DNA from: Nymphaea colorata
Taxonomy: Eukaryota; Streptophyta; Magnoliopsida; Nymphaeales; Nymphaeaceae
NCBI RefSeq assembly: GCF_008831285.2
Contig: NC_045145.1
Span: 23,034,040-23,098,039, forward strand
Length of the DNA stretch: 64,000 nucleotides
Direction: 5' to 3'
Part shown: piece after piece, positions 13,577-26,008 of the stretch
Numbering within the stretch: position 1 is the stretch's first letter
Layout of the letters: every line of letters starts with the position of its first letter
Notes under the pieces: model-generated
Seen by the model: only the letters and a program-made list of their open reading frames with translations
Told to the model about the DNA's origin: nothing
Databases searched by the model: none
Position numbers and translations under genes: made by a program

Positions 13577-14050
13577 TAGTGCTGCACACGAACCGAGTCG
13601 AGCCCGAGTTTACTCGAGCTCGACTTAGCTAGAAAAACCTCGAGCTCCTTATAGCAAACTTGAGTTCGACTCAATTACACAAAATCGAGCTAGAACTCGA
13701 CTCGTTTAACCCATTTAAGTCGTTTAGGTGTTAACTCGTGTAAGCACCAACTTGTTTAACTTGCATAAACGTTTAACTCATGTAACTTGTGAAAATTTGT
13801 TTTTGCGATAAAAGTTAATACCAGTGATTCGGTGAACCGGTTTTTGCAATATTATATAGAGTGTCGATTTGCGAGTCGAGTCGAGTATAAACAAGTCGAG
13901 TTCCTGAAGCTCGAACTAGACTTGTTTATTGTTTCGAGTATCTTTGTAAGCTCGAACTCGGTTCGTTTATAAACGAGTTGAGCACGAGCCGAGTTTTTTT
14001 GAGCGAGTTCGAGTCGAGCCCAAGTTGGCTCGGCTCGTTGTGCAGCCCTA
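13577..14050. mobile_element. hAT-like MITE rich in GAGTCGAG motifs, copy 2
   Basis: Starts TAGTGCTGCACA and ends TTGTGCAGCCCTA, with near-perfect short inverted ends. The flanking octamers CAAATAAG (13569-13576) and CAAATGAG (14051-14058) match at 7 of 8 positions. Length is 474 bp. The interior shares long stretches with the 51032-51431 copy. Open frames inside it only reflect the repeated motif. Confidence 0.83.
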
Positions 14051-14058
14051 CAAATGAG

Positions 14059-15534
14059 ACCGTGAAAGCCCCTTTGTGTAGAAGCTAGATCTAGGTTCAA
14101 CAAAGTAGAGTTGCACCTAATGAACCTAGTTTCTTGCCTCGCACCTCTGTGAAGACAAAAGCATGGTGCTCCCTAGCCATAAATTTCTGACTCCACCCCC
14201 AAGTCTTAACATAGTTTTTTCGACCCTTTGTCATATATTTGCCTTACTAAAGAGAAGCATTTATTTACCGAAAAATATAGACTACCAGTTCACTCGAGAG
14301 ATGTTGGATGTAACTGAAAGCCCTATAAATTGTTTCTAAAAACATAATAAACTGCATTAAAAACTAGTAAAAATGTCTTTCTGATAATGATTAATTTTTA
14401 GTCATATGACAACAGAACAAATTTTAAATGTTGTCTTCAATTCACCACATGTATGAGAAAAGTGCAATAACCTGAAAAGGCATCTTATCTTAGATGCCCT
14501 TCATTGCACCCTAAAAAACACCCATAAAAGATAAACAACGTTTACATGTAATGAAATTGAAGCGTAAAATAATGAATATAGTAGTCAATTGGTTTATTTG
14601 AATGTATAGCGTTAATAATTATTTCATAATTTATAGTGAGAAACATATCATGAACTTACCTTTACTGGACCTTATTAGCTTTATCAGCCATAAATTCAAG
14701 ACGGCCAGAAATGAAAGGTAAAACACAAGGCCCTTTATTAGCTTTTCGGCGAAGCTTTAACAATTTCAGAGCTGATTGTGGAAAAAGGTCATTTATTCTA
14801 GTGCAAACAGTATTGAAATGACCAAATTACCCCGGTACTTTAAAGGAAGAGCCCCTTTGTAAGGTTAAAAAATGAGAGAATAATTTTTTTTTTTACAAGG
14901 ATTGAAGCTGTCATAGAAGTCCTGTCGTTTTTAAAATGACCAAAAGGTTTTTCTTCCAAGGATGTTAACGGATCAGATTCGAATTTGATGTATCTTAAAT
15001 TTTTAAATCCCCAATTTGAATCTGACTTTTAAATTAACATTCAAATCCAAATACACCTTTTAAACACCAAACCAAATTTGAACAGCATAATAATACGTTA
15101 AAAACTGATTTTCAAAATTTATGGATGTTAGATACAGGGTCTTATTTAAAAATGTATCTGAATGCAACCATATATTCATTTAAAACCAAATATGAATCTG
15201 GACTCGATCTGATATCATTCTTTAAATCTAAATTCGATCTGATTTCTTAATAGGGTGTCAATTGGAAGTAATTTGGCCAGATACCCGATCTGAACCCTAT
15301 CTATTGTCATTCCTACAAAAACTGTTTAAGGAGTCAAACAAGTGGGCTTCTTAGCATTAGCATGCATTTTATTTCAGTGAAACTCGTCTATCCCCAACTC
15401 ATATATTGGGGGATGAACAAAATAAGAAAAAGATAAATTGAATATGGATGCTTGTTGATATAAACATGAGCATTGAAAGTAAGGGGTTTACTTGGCGTCG
15501 AAGGGCATAGCACAGTTGTCCGACAGACTAGGAG
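14059..15534. other. Intergenic, with an eroded GGATTTGGAT-type repeat
   Basis: About 14958-15320 is rich in motifs of the GAATTTGGATCTGAT kind, like other such patches in the window, and ends close to TGTCATTCCTA. It may be an old relative of the TAGGGATGTCAA element. No gene seen. Confidence 0.4.
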
Positions 15535-15710
15535 CAGGGGCGGAGGGAGGGGGGACCCGCCTAGGCCTTGCTCCCATCCCAGCTAAGTGAAAAAAAAAAA
15601 AAATTATATTAAAAAAGTTAAAAACTTGTAGTTGTGTAATGTATTTTTTTTATTTAAGTTTAGTTTGGTCCTACCTGGGTAACTTTATTGGACCGTTTGG
15701 TCTGCCCCTA
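15535..15710. mobile_element. Short hAT-like MITE, CAGGGGYGGAG family, copy 2
   Basis: Starts CAGGGGCGGAG and ends near TCTGCCCCTA, lying in the opposite orientation to the 700-894 copy. The flanking octamers ACTAGGAG (15527-15534) and AATAGGAG (15711-15718) match at 7 of 8 positions. It has no coding capacity. Confidence 0.68.
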
Positions 15711-15718
15711 AATAGGAG

Positions 15719-18216
15719 CGCACGAAATAACATGTTTCTGTTTCGACTCTCATGACTGCAATATATGAAATAAACTAAAGCTGAAGGGTACATTACACAC
15801 TACTGCCATTTTTTATGTCGATGCAGATCAAGACCCCAGAAGCAGAAGGAGGAGCATCTTTCAAATGGGTAAAGGGGTTTTACTCTTTAATTTCATGTAT
15901 TAATCAAGAAGAAGTGATGTAAAACTGAGCACGTAGCTGATAGGAATTGAGGATAAAATTGAATTGATTCCTCGGAACAAAGCATAAATTGAATTAGAAA
16001 AGAGATGTCAAAACTTGAGCACAAAGAAAGGGAATGTGGGCACCTCATTTCTGGAAAGATGAACAAAGGGAAGTGGGTGAGACTCAACAAAGCCAGACAA
16101 AATCTAGTGGGAGAAGTTTCAATTCTGCATCACATTCACATTCTTGGATCTATTCAAAAAGCGAGCCCTTTGCTCGCCAAAAAGGAGCAAAACTTTCCTT
16201 TTCCTCTCGTGTTAAAGCAGGAGTTGTCCCGCCGTTGAGGATTCTTGGAGCTTTAATAAGTTGGGGTTGACACGAAGCCGACGTGGGTTTTCTTTGGAAT
16301 GTTTTGTTCTCCCTTTGTTCTGACCAATCGGCTTATTCGAATTGATTCACCCGGGAGTGATACATGTCATATACCTTTTATTTTTCTTTATTATTTTCAA
16401 ATATTTCTAACGATCTTGTTCTGACCAATCGGCTTTTTTCAGACGAGGGGACAAGTTCTTAGACTGATAGGAAGTTCTTAGATTGTTGATGAAAGGATCA
16501 ACGTTTACACTTCCGGGGGTTTGTCGCCATGGTTTCTTCGCTATTATTTTCCTAGTTTGCAAGGTGCAAAGCAAATTTTAGTAATGGCGTTTATTACAAA
16601 GGGGTTTACTTTGATCACCTTATTTCTTGTCGTGCTGTAGAATTCCTTCCTTCTCGTTACTCTGTGGTGCCTCTTTTATTTTTGGTTCGTTTACTAAATT
16701 CAGCCTTTTGGTAGCAGTTGATCTATAACTCCCAGCATATGGAATTGATCCATTTTTACGCTACGTAGTCAAAAGCGTGCCTAGCTGCTGGACTCGGCAG
16801 TTTAAAAGCTAATGGGCGCCTCAAACAGAAAAGATATTATTTATCTAGTTTTTAATGCTAAAATCCAGTTTGTCCAATTTTTGAAGTTATATTTGAATCC
16901 AATCGAAATCCAAATCTTAAGTTATATCGATCTAAATAGGACTTTTAAGTTATATCTGAATCCGATTTATAACTTTTAAACCATATGTAAATTTGATCCA
17001 TATCCGATTTATGTACAAAAAAAATATATGGTAAACACCAAATGAACTATGAAACTCATTCTTCACATCACACTAGCTCAAACTTGACTGGTGATAATTG
17101 TCATACAAAAAGTTAAAATTTGCTCCAATTAACTCAAAGAAATTAAAATAAAAAAGTCAAACCAGTAAATGCATGAAAATATCTTTCTTCATTTCTTCAA
17201 CCATACCCAGTACTAGAAGTAAGTGTTGCACAAAAAATTACTACATGAAGCAGAACGTGGGAAAAATATAAGTTATGTGAATTGCATAATTCAGGTTTTC
17301 TTATTAGGTGGCTAGTATATGAGACAATTGAAACATTTTTTTTTTATTACTTGCTAATAAGAATGTATTTGAGATGTCATTGCCAACATAAAAAGCAATC
17401 AAAATGAACAAAAATCCAGGTAGCAGCTTTAAGTAACCAGGTCTCTTTCTTTCATAAGTCTGAACAGCCAAATTTGATTCTCTTGCATGCTTATGTATAC
17501 ATTTTAATGACAAAAAAAAAACATCAAAATGACCAGCAAGTTTCTGCACTGGTTCGCCTAGTGCCACAAGATTCATCTCTCAAAGTTCAAAGAGTTCCTT
17601 GTACAACTTGCAGCTCCAACATCACAAATCATCATCAAATCTGGGAACCATCTTTCTGCTCACAGCAGTTGAAAGTCCAGCTTAAGATCCTTCAGCAAGT
17701 ATAAAATTTATAGGATGCTATATACACAGTTGCTATGTGCTTCCAGCTTGACTCCCCTCGACCTTTTCAATTCTTCAGCACCCCAAACTGGCTAGTCCAA
17801 TATGACTGACTACAAACAGCAATGCAGCAAGCAAGAACTGACTACAAGTCTTCTAAGACAGCCCCAGGAGCAATCCAGATTCCAAAGATTTTAAAACCCT
17901 TGGTTTTCTTGGGCAAAGAAGGATAAATGCCTTTCAGGACTAATATAGAACATGTGAAATAGTTAAGAAATCCTTTGCATTGATGTTCTTCATACCAACC
18001 ACATCAACCTCTGTTGAAATTGAAAATGATATGCTATGATGATTTCATAACAAAAGATGGATATCACAAGACTTCTTTGGTCAGGTAAGTACTAAAGTCT
18101 GTTGTTGCAGATATCAAAACAACTCAGCAGAACATCTTATTTACTATAGCACAAAGAAGTGGAAACTTAATAATGAAAAGAATAACCTGCATAAGATCAT
18201 TGAAAGCCTTTACCTA
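15719..18216. other. Intergenic, no gene recognised
   Basis: Short open frames at about 15.9-16.3 kb and 17.3-17.7 kb show no domain, no biased composition and no splice-linked partner. The part nearest 18.2 kb should include the 3' UTR of the minus-strand gene that ends at 18217. Confidence 0.4.
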
Positions 18217-20784
18217 TCATGTATCACGTGCAAGTCTAGCAAAGGAAGATACAAACTGGATTACCGCCATAAGCTCACGTGATCCCTGCATTCATTTATT
18301 CATACTTCCTCATGTCTATGACACTTTGTTGATCACATCTATAGTTAAACCATAAAATTTTGGAGGAAAACCAACTTGTTATATGAGCTTCTGTTCAAAT
18401 AGGAAAATGACATCTAGAGTTTCATATGTGTGCTGGCATAAGCAAAGGATGTTGAAGGAAATTCAGGCACTTACACATGCTTTATCACATGTAGTGAGCC
18501 CAACACCAATTGCAAAAACAGGAATACCCTGCAACAGAAAACTGCAACTTGTTAAGTCCTTCACATACTGCAAATGGCAAAGGATGATCGAATTTGTTGG
18601 GTTACTCGCCCGGTTACTACCTAAGGGTTACTACCTAAGAGTCTGTTTGACAACAATAATATATAATTATCTATAAACATGATAAGATTTATACTTGATA
18701 ATTTACACATATAATCAGTGGGCCAACCTGTGTGTGAATCACTAGTCAATTTTAGCACAGAAGATGCCGAATATGTGAAAAGTACCTCCAGGAAGCAGCC
18801 CGCGGCACCTACTACATTCAGATCTTGGACAGTCCCTTGCACATTGAGGGAGTTTCCACCACCAGTATCTGTCAAGAGGGCATCTAGAAAAAAGAAAAAA
18901 AAAAATTACATAAAGTGGAGCAATTTCTTTTCATAATACACTCTACACAATCTATATGATATCAGTACGCTATTTCAAGTATCATGACTGAATTTAATAT
19001 ATACCATAATAGAATAATCTAAGATATTAGTACACTTTTGTCCTGACAGTTATATATCTGCTAAAAATGGGATGAAGATCCCAAAGTTACCGCTAATCTC
19101 AGAAAATTTTGTCAACACAATTACTCAAAAAACTGTAGACCAATCCCAGTTGATCCCAATTGACACTACACAGGTCAATTGAGGCTCATTGCTGGTTCAC
19201 CTACTAGAGACCTAAAAACTGCCTCTACCAAAACAGATCCGTCTCAAAAAAAGTAAAACAAAATTACCATAGAGTGAAAAGGAAACATAGTATGTGGGTC
19301 CCCTGGCCTTCCAGAACCCATAGTCATCTTCATTGAGAAGAGATCCATCTCCTTTATCTAAAAAGGAAACATCAACCATGAACCTCAAATTTTGAGCCAA
19401 TAAAATATCTACTTGATTCAGTAAAATGAAAAGCATAGCATACAATAAATGTAGAGAAAGGCTGAATCACATATATTTAAGTACATAGAACAATACACTG
19501 CCAAAAGGTTGTGCGTTTTAATATCTTATGCTTCTATATCGTAAGAAGACTGCAGGATTATGTTGAGAACCAAAAAAAACTACGCAGTAGGAATGGGACT
19601 TTAACATAGGGAGACAATTTGAGAGAATGAAAACGTATTGTTTCCAACTATCAAAATGTATAACCAAAGCTGCTCAACAGTTTTCACCATCCTGAGGACC
19701 CATATCCGCTAGAATAAATTTTATAAATCTTAATGTCGCCAACAATGCCAAACCTGGCATAACTTCGATGTTAAAGCCGTGCATAAAAATTACACATCCA
19801 AAGCTAAATCCTCAAAAAGGATAAGTGGTTCAGTTGAAGCATTTTTTGGACTTTGGTGTACAGTAGGTTTGGGATTCTAACCTTGTAAATACGGACACCT
19901 TTGTTTCCCCATATCCCTGGCCTGAAAATCAGTCAGCAAATCATGCCATATGAAAAATGATACTTGAAAAAGGTTTTAGATTGTGATTCAAGTAATTCGA
20001 ACCAGTGAACTTGATATAACCCAACAGACCAAGGCGGGATAAACACATTTGCAGGTTTCAGAACTCTCAGCACCCGAAGCTCATCTGCCAGACAACCCAC
20101 ATGGGAAATAAACACATTTCAGTTTAGAGCTCTCTTTTCATCATCCTATCTGCATCAAGAGAACACAATGGTATCAATGACACACAACCATACTCAAACA
20201 TAAGGTTGGTCTTACTTAACCCATTAAAAACAAAACAAGAACCAAAAGTTGGATTAATCTACATACATGAAAGAGCCTGATTGTAAGTGGAAACATGGCT
20301 TGAAAGCGTAGGACTGGAATGACAGCGGAAGCCACATTAAACAAAAGCCAACGGAGAAAAAGAAAATCTCAAGAAAAAATAAACCATCGAGGAAGAAGAA
20401 CAGAGGAAAAGAAGCAAATTCGATTTGAGAAAATCGGAAACACGAACTTTAATTGAATTGGTTGAAGAGCAAATCAGGGGATGAATCGAAGTTCCACAAA
20501 TTGGGAAGGAAAAAAGAAAAATGAACGAACCCATAGGAAAGGAACGACAGAGGAGCTCATCCCTTATTTAAATGAAGGAGAAAAAATGAAGAAAGAAGGA
20601 TGTAATCCTAAAGCAACTGAAGGAAACACTACCATCAAGAACAATAAAGAAGAGGAAGAAGAAGCAACAGTGAGAAGAGGAAAAAAGGGATACCCTTTTG
20701 TTCTTCGGCTGTCTGCTTTAACAACATAATAGACGTTGGATGATAAGGGCTACCCAAGAACGGGGAGGAAGAAAGCATTGTCAT
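18217..20784 (-). CDS. Unidentified seven-exon gene, about 166-residue protein
   Basis: I do not recognise the family. Seven minus-strand segments with AG/GT borders join in one frame: 20784-20694, 20084-20026, 19921-19882, 19357-19268, 18883-18786, 18528-18475 and 18285-18217 (stop TGA). The product begins MTMLSSSPFLGSPYH and has ELRVLRVLKPANVFIPPW early on. The middle carries NEDDYGFWKARGPTYYVSF and LLTDTGGGNSLNVQGTVQDL, then GIPVFAIGVGLTTCDKAC, and it ends QFVSSFARLARDT. Exons 3-7 keep phase without adjustment and read like constrained protein, with charged, aromatic and Gly-rich blocks. The donors of exon 1 (GG|GTATCC) and exon 2 (TCT|GTTGGG) are weak, so the N-terminal third is less certain and the start could differ. 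There is no clear signal peptide or membrane segment. Part of the intron before exon 5 is duplicated at 22589-22797. Confidence 0.6.
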
Positions 20785-21425
20785 CGTAGTAGGTTTTCGT
20801 CTCTCCCGTGCTATTTCAAGTCCAGCAGCTTGTCTTGAGGGAAGGGCAGAGAAGTAACGTCGTCGTCCTGGCAAGGTCCTTGTACAATATGTAGAACCAA
20901 AGGGGATCAGGAGAGTGAGAGGGCGATGTCGATGTTAACCATAGCTTCCTCATTAAACCCATAGTGTGTCGTCGTGTACTACTATTTTTTTTTTTTTCAT
21001 CTGCAGTCTGAACATGGGAATTAAGTGTTTCGGATCGAAGCACGAGAGATCCAAATCCAAGTTCAACCCCCCTTTTCGTTTATCTGAATCCAGCGAAGTT
21101 TAAATTAGACAAAACGAGAAGTAATCATCAATCTTCCAATTGTATCAATAACAAGTTAAACATGTCAAAAAATTCAGATTTAATCTGGAACAGGGAATAT
21201 CGGTTTAAACCGGATCCAAATATGTGCAAATGATAACTTGTCATGTTTCAAAACTTCAATTCCAAGAACAAGATCGGTTCTGGACCCGACGTGAGGTCTA
21301 AATCCAGACCGACTGAACCTGCCTGCACACCAGATGATTGATGACCACGTTGGAACAGTCAATCTCTTTCGCCCCGCAGAAATGTTATTCCAGTGGATCT
21401 TGAACCGATTGCTCCTCTATCTTCC
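20785..21425. other. Presumed promoter side of the unidentified gene
   Basis: The region upstream of the 20784 start codon has no clear TATA motif on the minus strand. The short frames here have no recognisable domains. Confidence 0.35.
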
Positions 21426-21505
21426 CTGGAGGCTGAGGACCATCGTCTCGTTCCCATCGTCCTTCCGTTCCGTGACCTCGAATCTGGCGAGGTCTCAGAG
21501 AATTC
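21426..21505 (+). pseudogene. Fragment of the 179-residue membrane-protein gene (5' part)
   Basis: About 80 bases match the start of the membrane-protein genes at 26806 and 35333, including the codons for RLR-IVSFPSSFR. A 3-base insertion and several substitutions follow, then the match stops at GAATTC. The rest of the gene is missing, and AT-rich repeat DNA starts at once. It is a broken copy with no start codon of its own. Confidence 0.7.
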
Positions 21506-22588
21506 TAGCTTTTCTACATTCTTTTTTTTTTTTTTTTTTGAAATTTTAACGGTTTATTGAATTGTTCATTTTATGAAACTAACCTTTTAATTTATTTGTT
21601 AGTTCAAGTTATGTTCAAGATATAGTGTTGTTTTCTCTTCTTCAACTTTTCAATTTTAAATTTTTTGCTTAAAGTTTTCATGCTTGCAATGGCAATTTTT
21701 TTGGAGCAAACATTTTTTCAGCATTTTTAGGCTTAAATTTAAGTTTCAAAGATTATGAATTTTAAGCACTTAACTTAATCTAACTTTTGGTTTTGAACCT
21801 AATTTAAATTTTTAATTTGTGTTTTAAATTTGAGACCTTTAGTCTTATTGTTTGAACTCAATTTTAATATTAGAATTTTCTTTGACCTTTAGATTTGAGT
21901 TTAACCTTTTTTATATTGTAATTATCACTTTTTTCTCAAAATATATTTTATAATTTTTTCTTCAATTTTCATTTTCAATGTGTAGGCAGTCATCTTTTCT
22001 TTAGTTGTTTGATTATTTATTTTATATTCTGGTCTTTTGAAAATTTATATGGTTTTAATGAAAGGTTCATTTTATGTAACTATTGTATAATTTGTTTTGT
22101 TAAATGAAGTTCTGTTTAAGATATATTGAAGGGAACATGAATTTCAATTTCTAATTTAAATCTTGTTTTTCAATTTTTTGGCGTTCAATTTTCTTGCTTT
22201 AGTTTGTCTTTAACTTTTCATTTTAGTTTTTTTCTTTTACTTAAAAGTTTTCATGCTTGCATTAGTAGTTCTCTTCAAGTGAGCTTTTTGTTACGAATTT
22301 CCATTTTTTCAATTTAAGTTTAAATTTCAAAGATTTTGAATTTTTAATATTTAGCTAAAAATTACTCTAATTTTGATTCTAATTTAAAATTTTAACATGC
22401 ATTTTAAATTTGAAACCCTTTTACATGTTGGAGTTGTATATTTTTACCTTAAATTTTAATACCAAAATATTCTTTTAACTCTTAGGTTTGAGTTCAGTTT
22501 TAAATTTTTATTGTGCATTTTAAATTTTAAGTTCTTCTTGTGTATTGGAATTTTATCCTCTTGCGTTCAACTATTTATGTATGGATTT
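21506..22588 (+). repeat. AT-rich repeat, family R, copy 1
   Basis: Very T-rich on the plus strand. Phrases such as TTTTTGCTTAAAGTTTTCA and TTTAAATTTGAGACC recur in about the same order at 31735-32900 and 41500-42710, and reversed at 23820-24640. No open frame of note. It may be the non-coding body of a transposable element; the ends were not found. Confidence 0.6.
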
Positions 22589-22797
22589 TACCATAATAGA
22601 ATAATCTAAGATATTAGTACACTTTTGTCCTAACAGTTATACATCAAAGTTACTGGTAGTCTCAACAAATTTTGTCAACACAACTACTCAAAAAGCTGTA
22701 GATCAATCCCAGTTGAGGCTCACTGCTGATTCACCTACTACAGACCTAAATCAGATTCCTGTCTCAAAAAAAAGTAAAACAAAATTACCATAGAGTG
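22589..22797 (-). pseudogene. Duplicated intron/exon edge of the unidentified gene
   Basis: About 209 bp align with 19003-19275 with internal deletions. They start TACCATAATAGAATAATCT and end AAATTACCATAGAGTGA, so the copy covers intron sequence plus the last bases of exon 4 and its donor site. No other exon is present, so this is an inert partial copy. Confidence 0.7.
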
Positions 22798-23819
22798 AGA
22801 TATCTTGCTGACTCAAGAAGGAACTCAAGTAACAACGTCAAACAGCAACACTCACACAATTTAAATTATTCACCATTCATCACTACAATTAAGAAAAGAT
22901 AGATGGGAATTGGCCGGGATGGTGGTGCTCCAAAGCACCTTAACAGAACCTCTTCTTTCAAATAGCAAAAGATCACAACCCAAACCCTAGAGGAAGAAGA
23001 TTGATGAGAATCGCAAATGATGCCGGTGGCCGGATAGTGGTGCTGCCGTGCCAGAAGGGTGCTCATCTGGTCGACGGAAGACGGGAAGAGAGAGAGCAGT
23101 TGGAAAGACGGAAGGCTGAAGGCGAAGGGTGGTCTCAGGTCTGGTTGTCTGGTCACCATGGTCGACGGAAGAGAGAGCAGTAGGAAAGACGGAAGAGTAA
23201 AGACCGAAGAGAAGACTTCGGTAAACAGCGAGTGGGCTTTTTCCTTCTTTTCTGACTGCCGAGCCCTTCCAAAGGAGTTGACTAAACTAATTAGCGACGG
23301 GCTACAGAGTTGGGAAAGTCTGCAAATCAAGTCTCGATGTTTGTGTGAACCTAATTAACAAGCGAGAAACCATGGCTGATCAGTGACGTGTTCGCAGCAA
23401 GTATGACGCAATGAAAAAAGAAAAAAGAAAAAATACAACTTGGTTCAAATCAACGAAGGATCGTCCTTTCCACTTTATTGAATTATAATGAAAAATTTGG
23501 TTGTTAACATTTCCCTATTCATCACAACTTGGTTGTTAACATTTCCCTATTCATCACAACAGTCAAGTGTGGCCTAGTTTCTTAGCACATGTGCACTTCA
23601 AAAACTCCTCTTGAGTTATATAGTTGCTAGTTTTGTTTGCTATCCTCCATTCTCCTATGTTAGTTGTAAGAACATCACTCAAACCCTTCAGATTGAGTCT
23701 GCAGGTCCTCTTTTGTTGGGCTGATAATGGCAAAAATGCTATTCAGCATAGGTGGCTTGCTGTTCATGATGCAGAGAAAAGTTCCAATTGCTGATAATGG
23801 CAAAAATTTCTCGCTCCTA
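22798..23819. other. Non-coding, with short tandem duplications
   Basis: Two near-identical 34-bp units lie in tandem at about 23496-23562 (GGTTGTTAACATTTCCCTAT). A purine-rich stretch at 23070-23215 repeats GGTCGACGGAAGA and GGAAAGACGGAAG blocks. The open frames on both strands here come from this low-complexity sequence, and no gene is supported. Confidence 0.45.
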
Positions 23820-24640
23820 AAAAATTAACATTTCAAAGTAATGTTCGTATCTTCAATTTGAAAATTTAATTTATAAAATTTATACAAAACATGCCAAATT
23901 TGAGATGCAAATAAACCTGAAATTTACAAAAAAAAAAACAGATAACACAAATTTTTTGTTATGAAGATAATGAAACAAAAGTTGAAAATAAAAGGGATGA
24001 AAATAATTAAAGACAAAACAAGGATGCGAAAACTCAAAATATGTTGTGGGATAAGATAAAAATTGAAGTAGAGGGTTACACATAAAAACCCAATATTGTA
24101 ATTCAGGAACAGAAATATAAATTTCAAACATAAAATCCATACATAAAAAGTTGAATGAAAGAGGATAAAATTCCAATACACAAGAAGAACTTAAAATTTA
24201 AAATGCACAACAAAAATTTAAAACTGAACTCAAACCTAAGAGTTAAAGAATATTTTGGTATTAAAATTTAAGGTAAAAATATAGAACTCCAACATGTAAA
24301 AGGGTTTCAAATTTAAAATGCATGTTAAAACCAAACTAAAATTTAGCTAGCTCAAAATCTTTGAAATTTAAACTTAAATTGAAAAAATAGAAACTCATAA
24401 AAGAAGCCTGATTCCACGAAAATTGCCACCATAAGCATGAAAACTTTAAGCAAAAAAACTAAAATTGAAAAATGGAAGGCAAACGAAAGCATCTAAATTG
24501 AAAATTTTAAAAGATCATAAATTTAAAAAATGAAAAATTTGAAGTTAAGTTCAAACAAAATTTGAAATTTATGTTAAAATTTAATACATCTTAAACATTA
24601 TTTAAATTAAGAAAATAAATTAAACCTTCATTAAAAGATA
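23820..24640 (-). repeat. AT-rich repeat, family R, copy 2 (inverted)
   Basis: The reverse complement of this stretch carries the phrases of the R family. One example is the run ending CATCTCAAATTTGGCATGTTT, also found at about 32280-32303 and 42058-42085. It is A-rich on the plus strand and has no credible gene. Confidence 0.55.
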
Positions 24641-25674
24641 TAGAAAATTAGGCAGTGATCTGCCACTGCTTGTAAAGAGTTCAAATCCCAGTGTAGCTTC
24701 TTCTGTGACTTGAAGAAGAGTATCTCCCTTTGTTCACATTGTTGAGAACTAGAAAGAATTTGCATCTCATTTAACTAAAACCATTATAATTAAAAGTTTC
24801 ATGGAAACACTTATATGTTCCTCAAGCACAATCGAGATTCGGCTGGGTGAACTTTACTCAATAATTAAGCTTTTTTCCTCTCCATCTATACAATTACAAA
24901 CATGATGAATGAATCATCTCGTGAGGACTGCCAGTATTGTACAATTGAATCGACTCCGATTCCACAACTGTTGATTATGAATTGATAACATAAGGAACAT
25001 TATTAAAAAATTAAATGATATTTGACCGATTATCTCTATGGCTATGGCTGGATTTTTTTTCCATTTTGTTTTATTAAAAACTATCTCAAAAAAGGAAACT
25101 TGTCAAGCAATTGGGCATCTCAAATACACCCTTTACTACAGTTTTTAACAGCATCAAATAAAAAAAGAAAAAACTATTCGGTTATTACAGAAGTAGTTGC
25201 CTGATTTCAAGTCCTTTCTCTCTCTTTCTCTGTTTAAAAACTTTAGAAAATAATTAAAAAAAAAGGTATATGACATTTATATCAATTCGAATGGGCCGAT
25301 TGGACTGCACAAAGGCACAACAAAATATTCTAAAGAAAACTCAGATTGGCTTCATGTTAAGCCCAACAACTTGATTTTGACAATGCTTTGAGAATCATCA
25401 TGCTGCGTAAAGAGTTGCCACTCCTCAGACGTCGCCCCTCGCAAGTAGCACCGGGCTCTTGAAGGGAAGAGGGAAGGGCAGAATCCCCTGTTTCACACAT
25501 TGCAGAAGAAGACACAGCAAGGTGGATGCCCTGTTTCATACGTTGCAGTAGAAGACACAGCAAGCGGACGAAAAACAGAGGATTCCAGCCAGCTCAGGCG
25601 ATGGTTTTGGGCAAGGATGGGTTCTTTGGAACCACAACGAGCAGGGGATGTCTAGGACGGCGGTATAAGGACCA
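24641..25674. other. Non-coding, with a 42-bp tandem duplication
   Basis: CCCTGTTTCACACATTGCAG and CCCTGTTTCATACGTTGCAG start two tandem units of about 42 bp at 25487 and 25529. No gene recognised. Confidence 0.4.
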
Positions 25675-25830
25675 ACAGATAAATGCACCGGCGACGGTTT
25701 GCTGCTGAAATGGAATGCTGAAAAAAAAAAGAACTATGGCTGAACAGAGGAGCAGCAGGAACTTGCATAAGAGAGACCTATGTGACGATTGTGCAGAGAA
25801 ACCAAGGTTGCATAAGAAAATATGAACCTT

Positions 25831-26008
25831 GGCTCTGGTACCATGAAAAAAGAAAGCAGAAGGTGACACAGGCAAGTGAGTAAATCTCTTTCTATATATG
25901 ATTTGAAAGAGTTTTCGTTTTATTTATAATGTTTATACGGTTGATACAAAAATAGTTACAAGATACAACGTGATGAGGCAGCTATACATACGGTAAAGAG
26001 TTGCAACA
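25831..26008 (-). mobile_element. LTR-like block and copia-type primer binding site, copy A
   Basis: On the minus strand a 165-bp block (26008-25844) runs from TGTTGCAAC to TTTTTTCA, with a TATATATAGCAAGAG-type core. It is followed directly by TGGTACCAGAGCC (25843-25831). The primer binding site of copia-type retroelements, complementary to the initiator Met tRNA end, is TGGTATCAGAGCC, so 12 of 13 bases agree. The length would fit a TRIM-class LTR. No second LTR, polypurine tract or retroviral-type gene is present, and the outer LTR boundary is inferred from the TG start only. Confidence 0.6.

Noticed and set aside
19882..19921. Alternative reading of exon 3 of the unknown gene as PGIWGNKGVRIYK
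   Set aside because: Attractive as protein, but it would put exon 4 into a frame that hits a stop at the start of exon 5. The frame used keeps exons 3-7 open.
22866..23358. Open frames of 154 and 99 codons on opposite strands
   Set aside because: They come from a purine-rich region with repeated GGAAGACGGAAG blocks, with no domain, splice partner or promoter.
24650..24705. A second B-box-like stretch (AGTTCAAATCCCA)
   Set aside because: No acceptor stem or full tRNA structure, and no copy elsewhere in the window.
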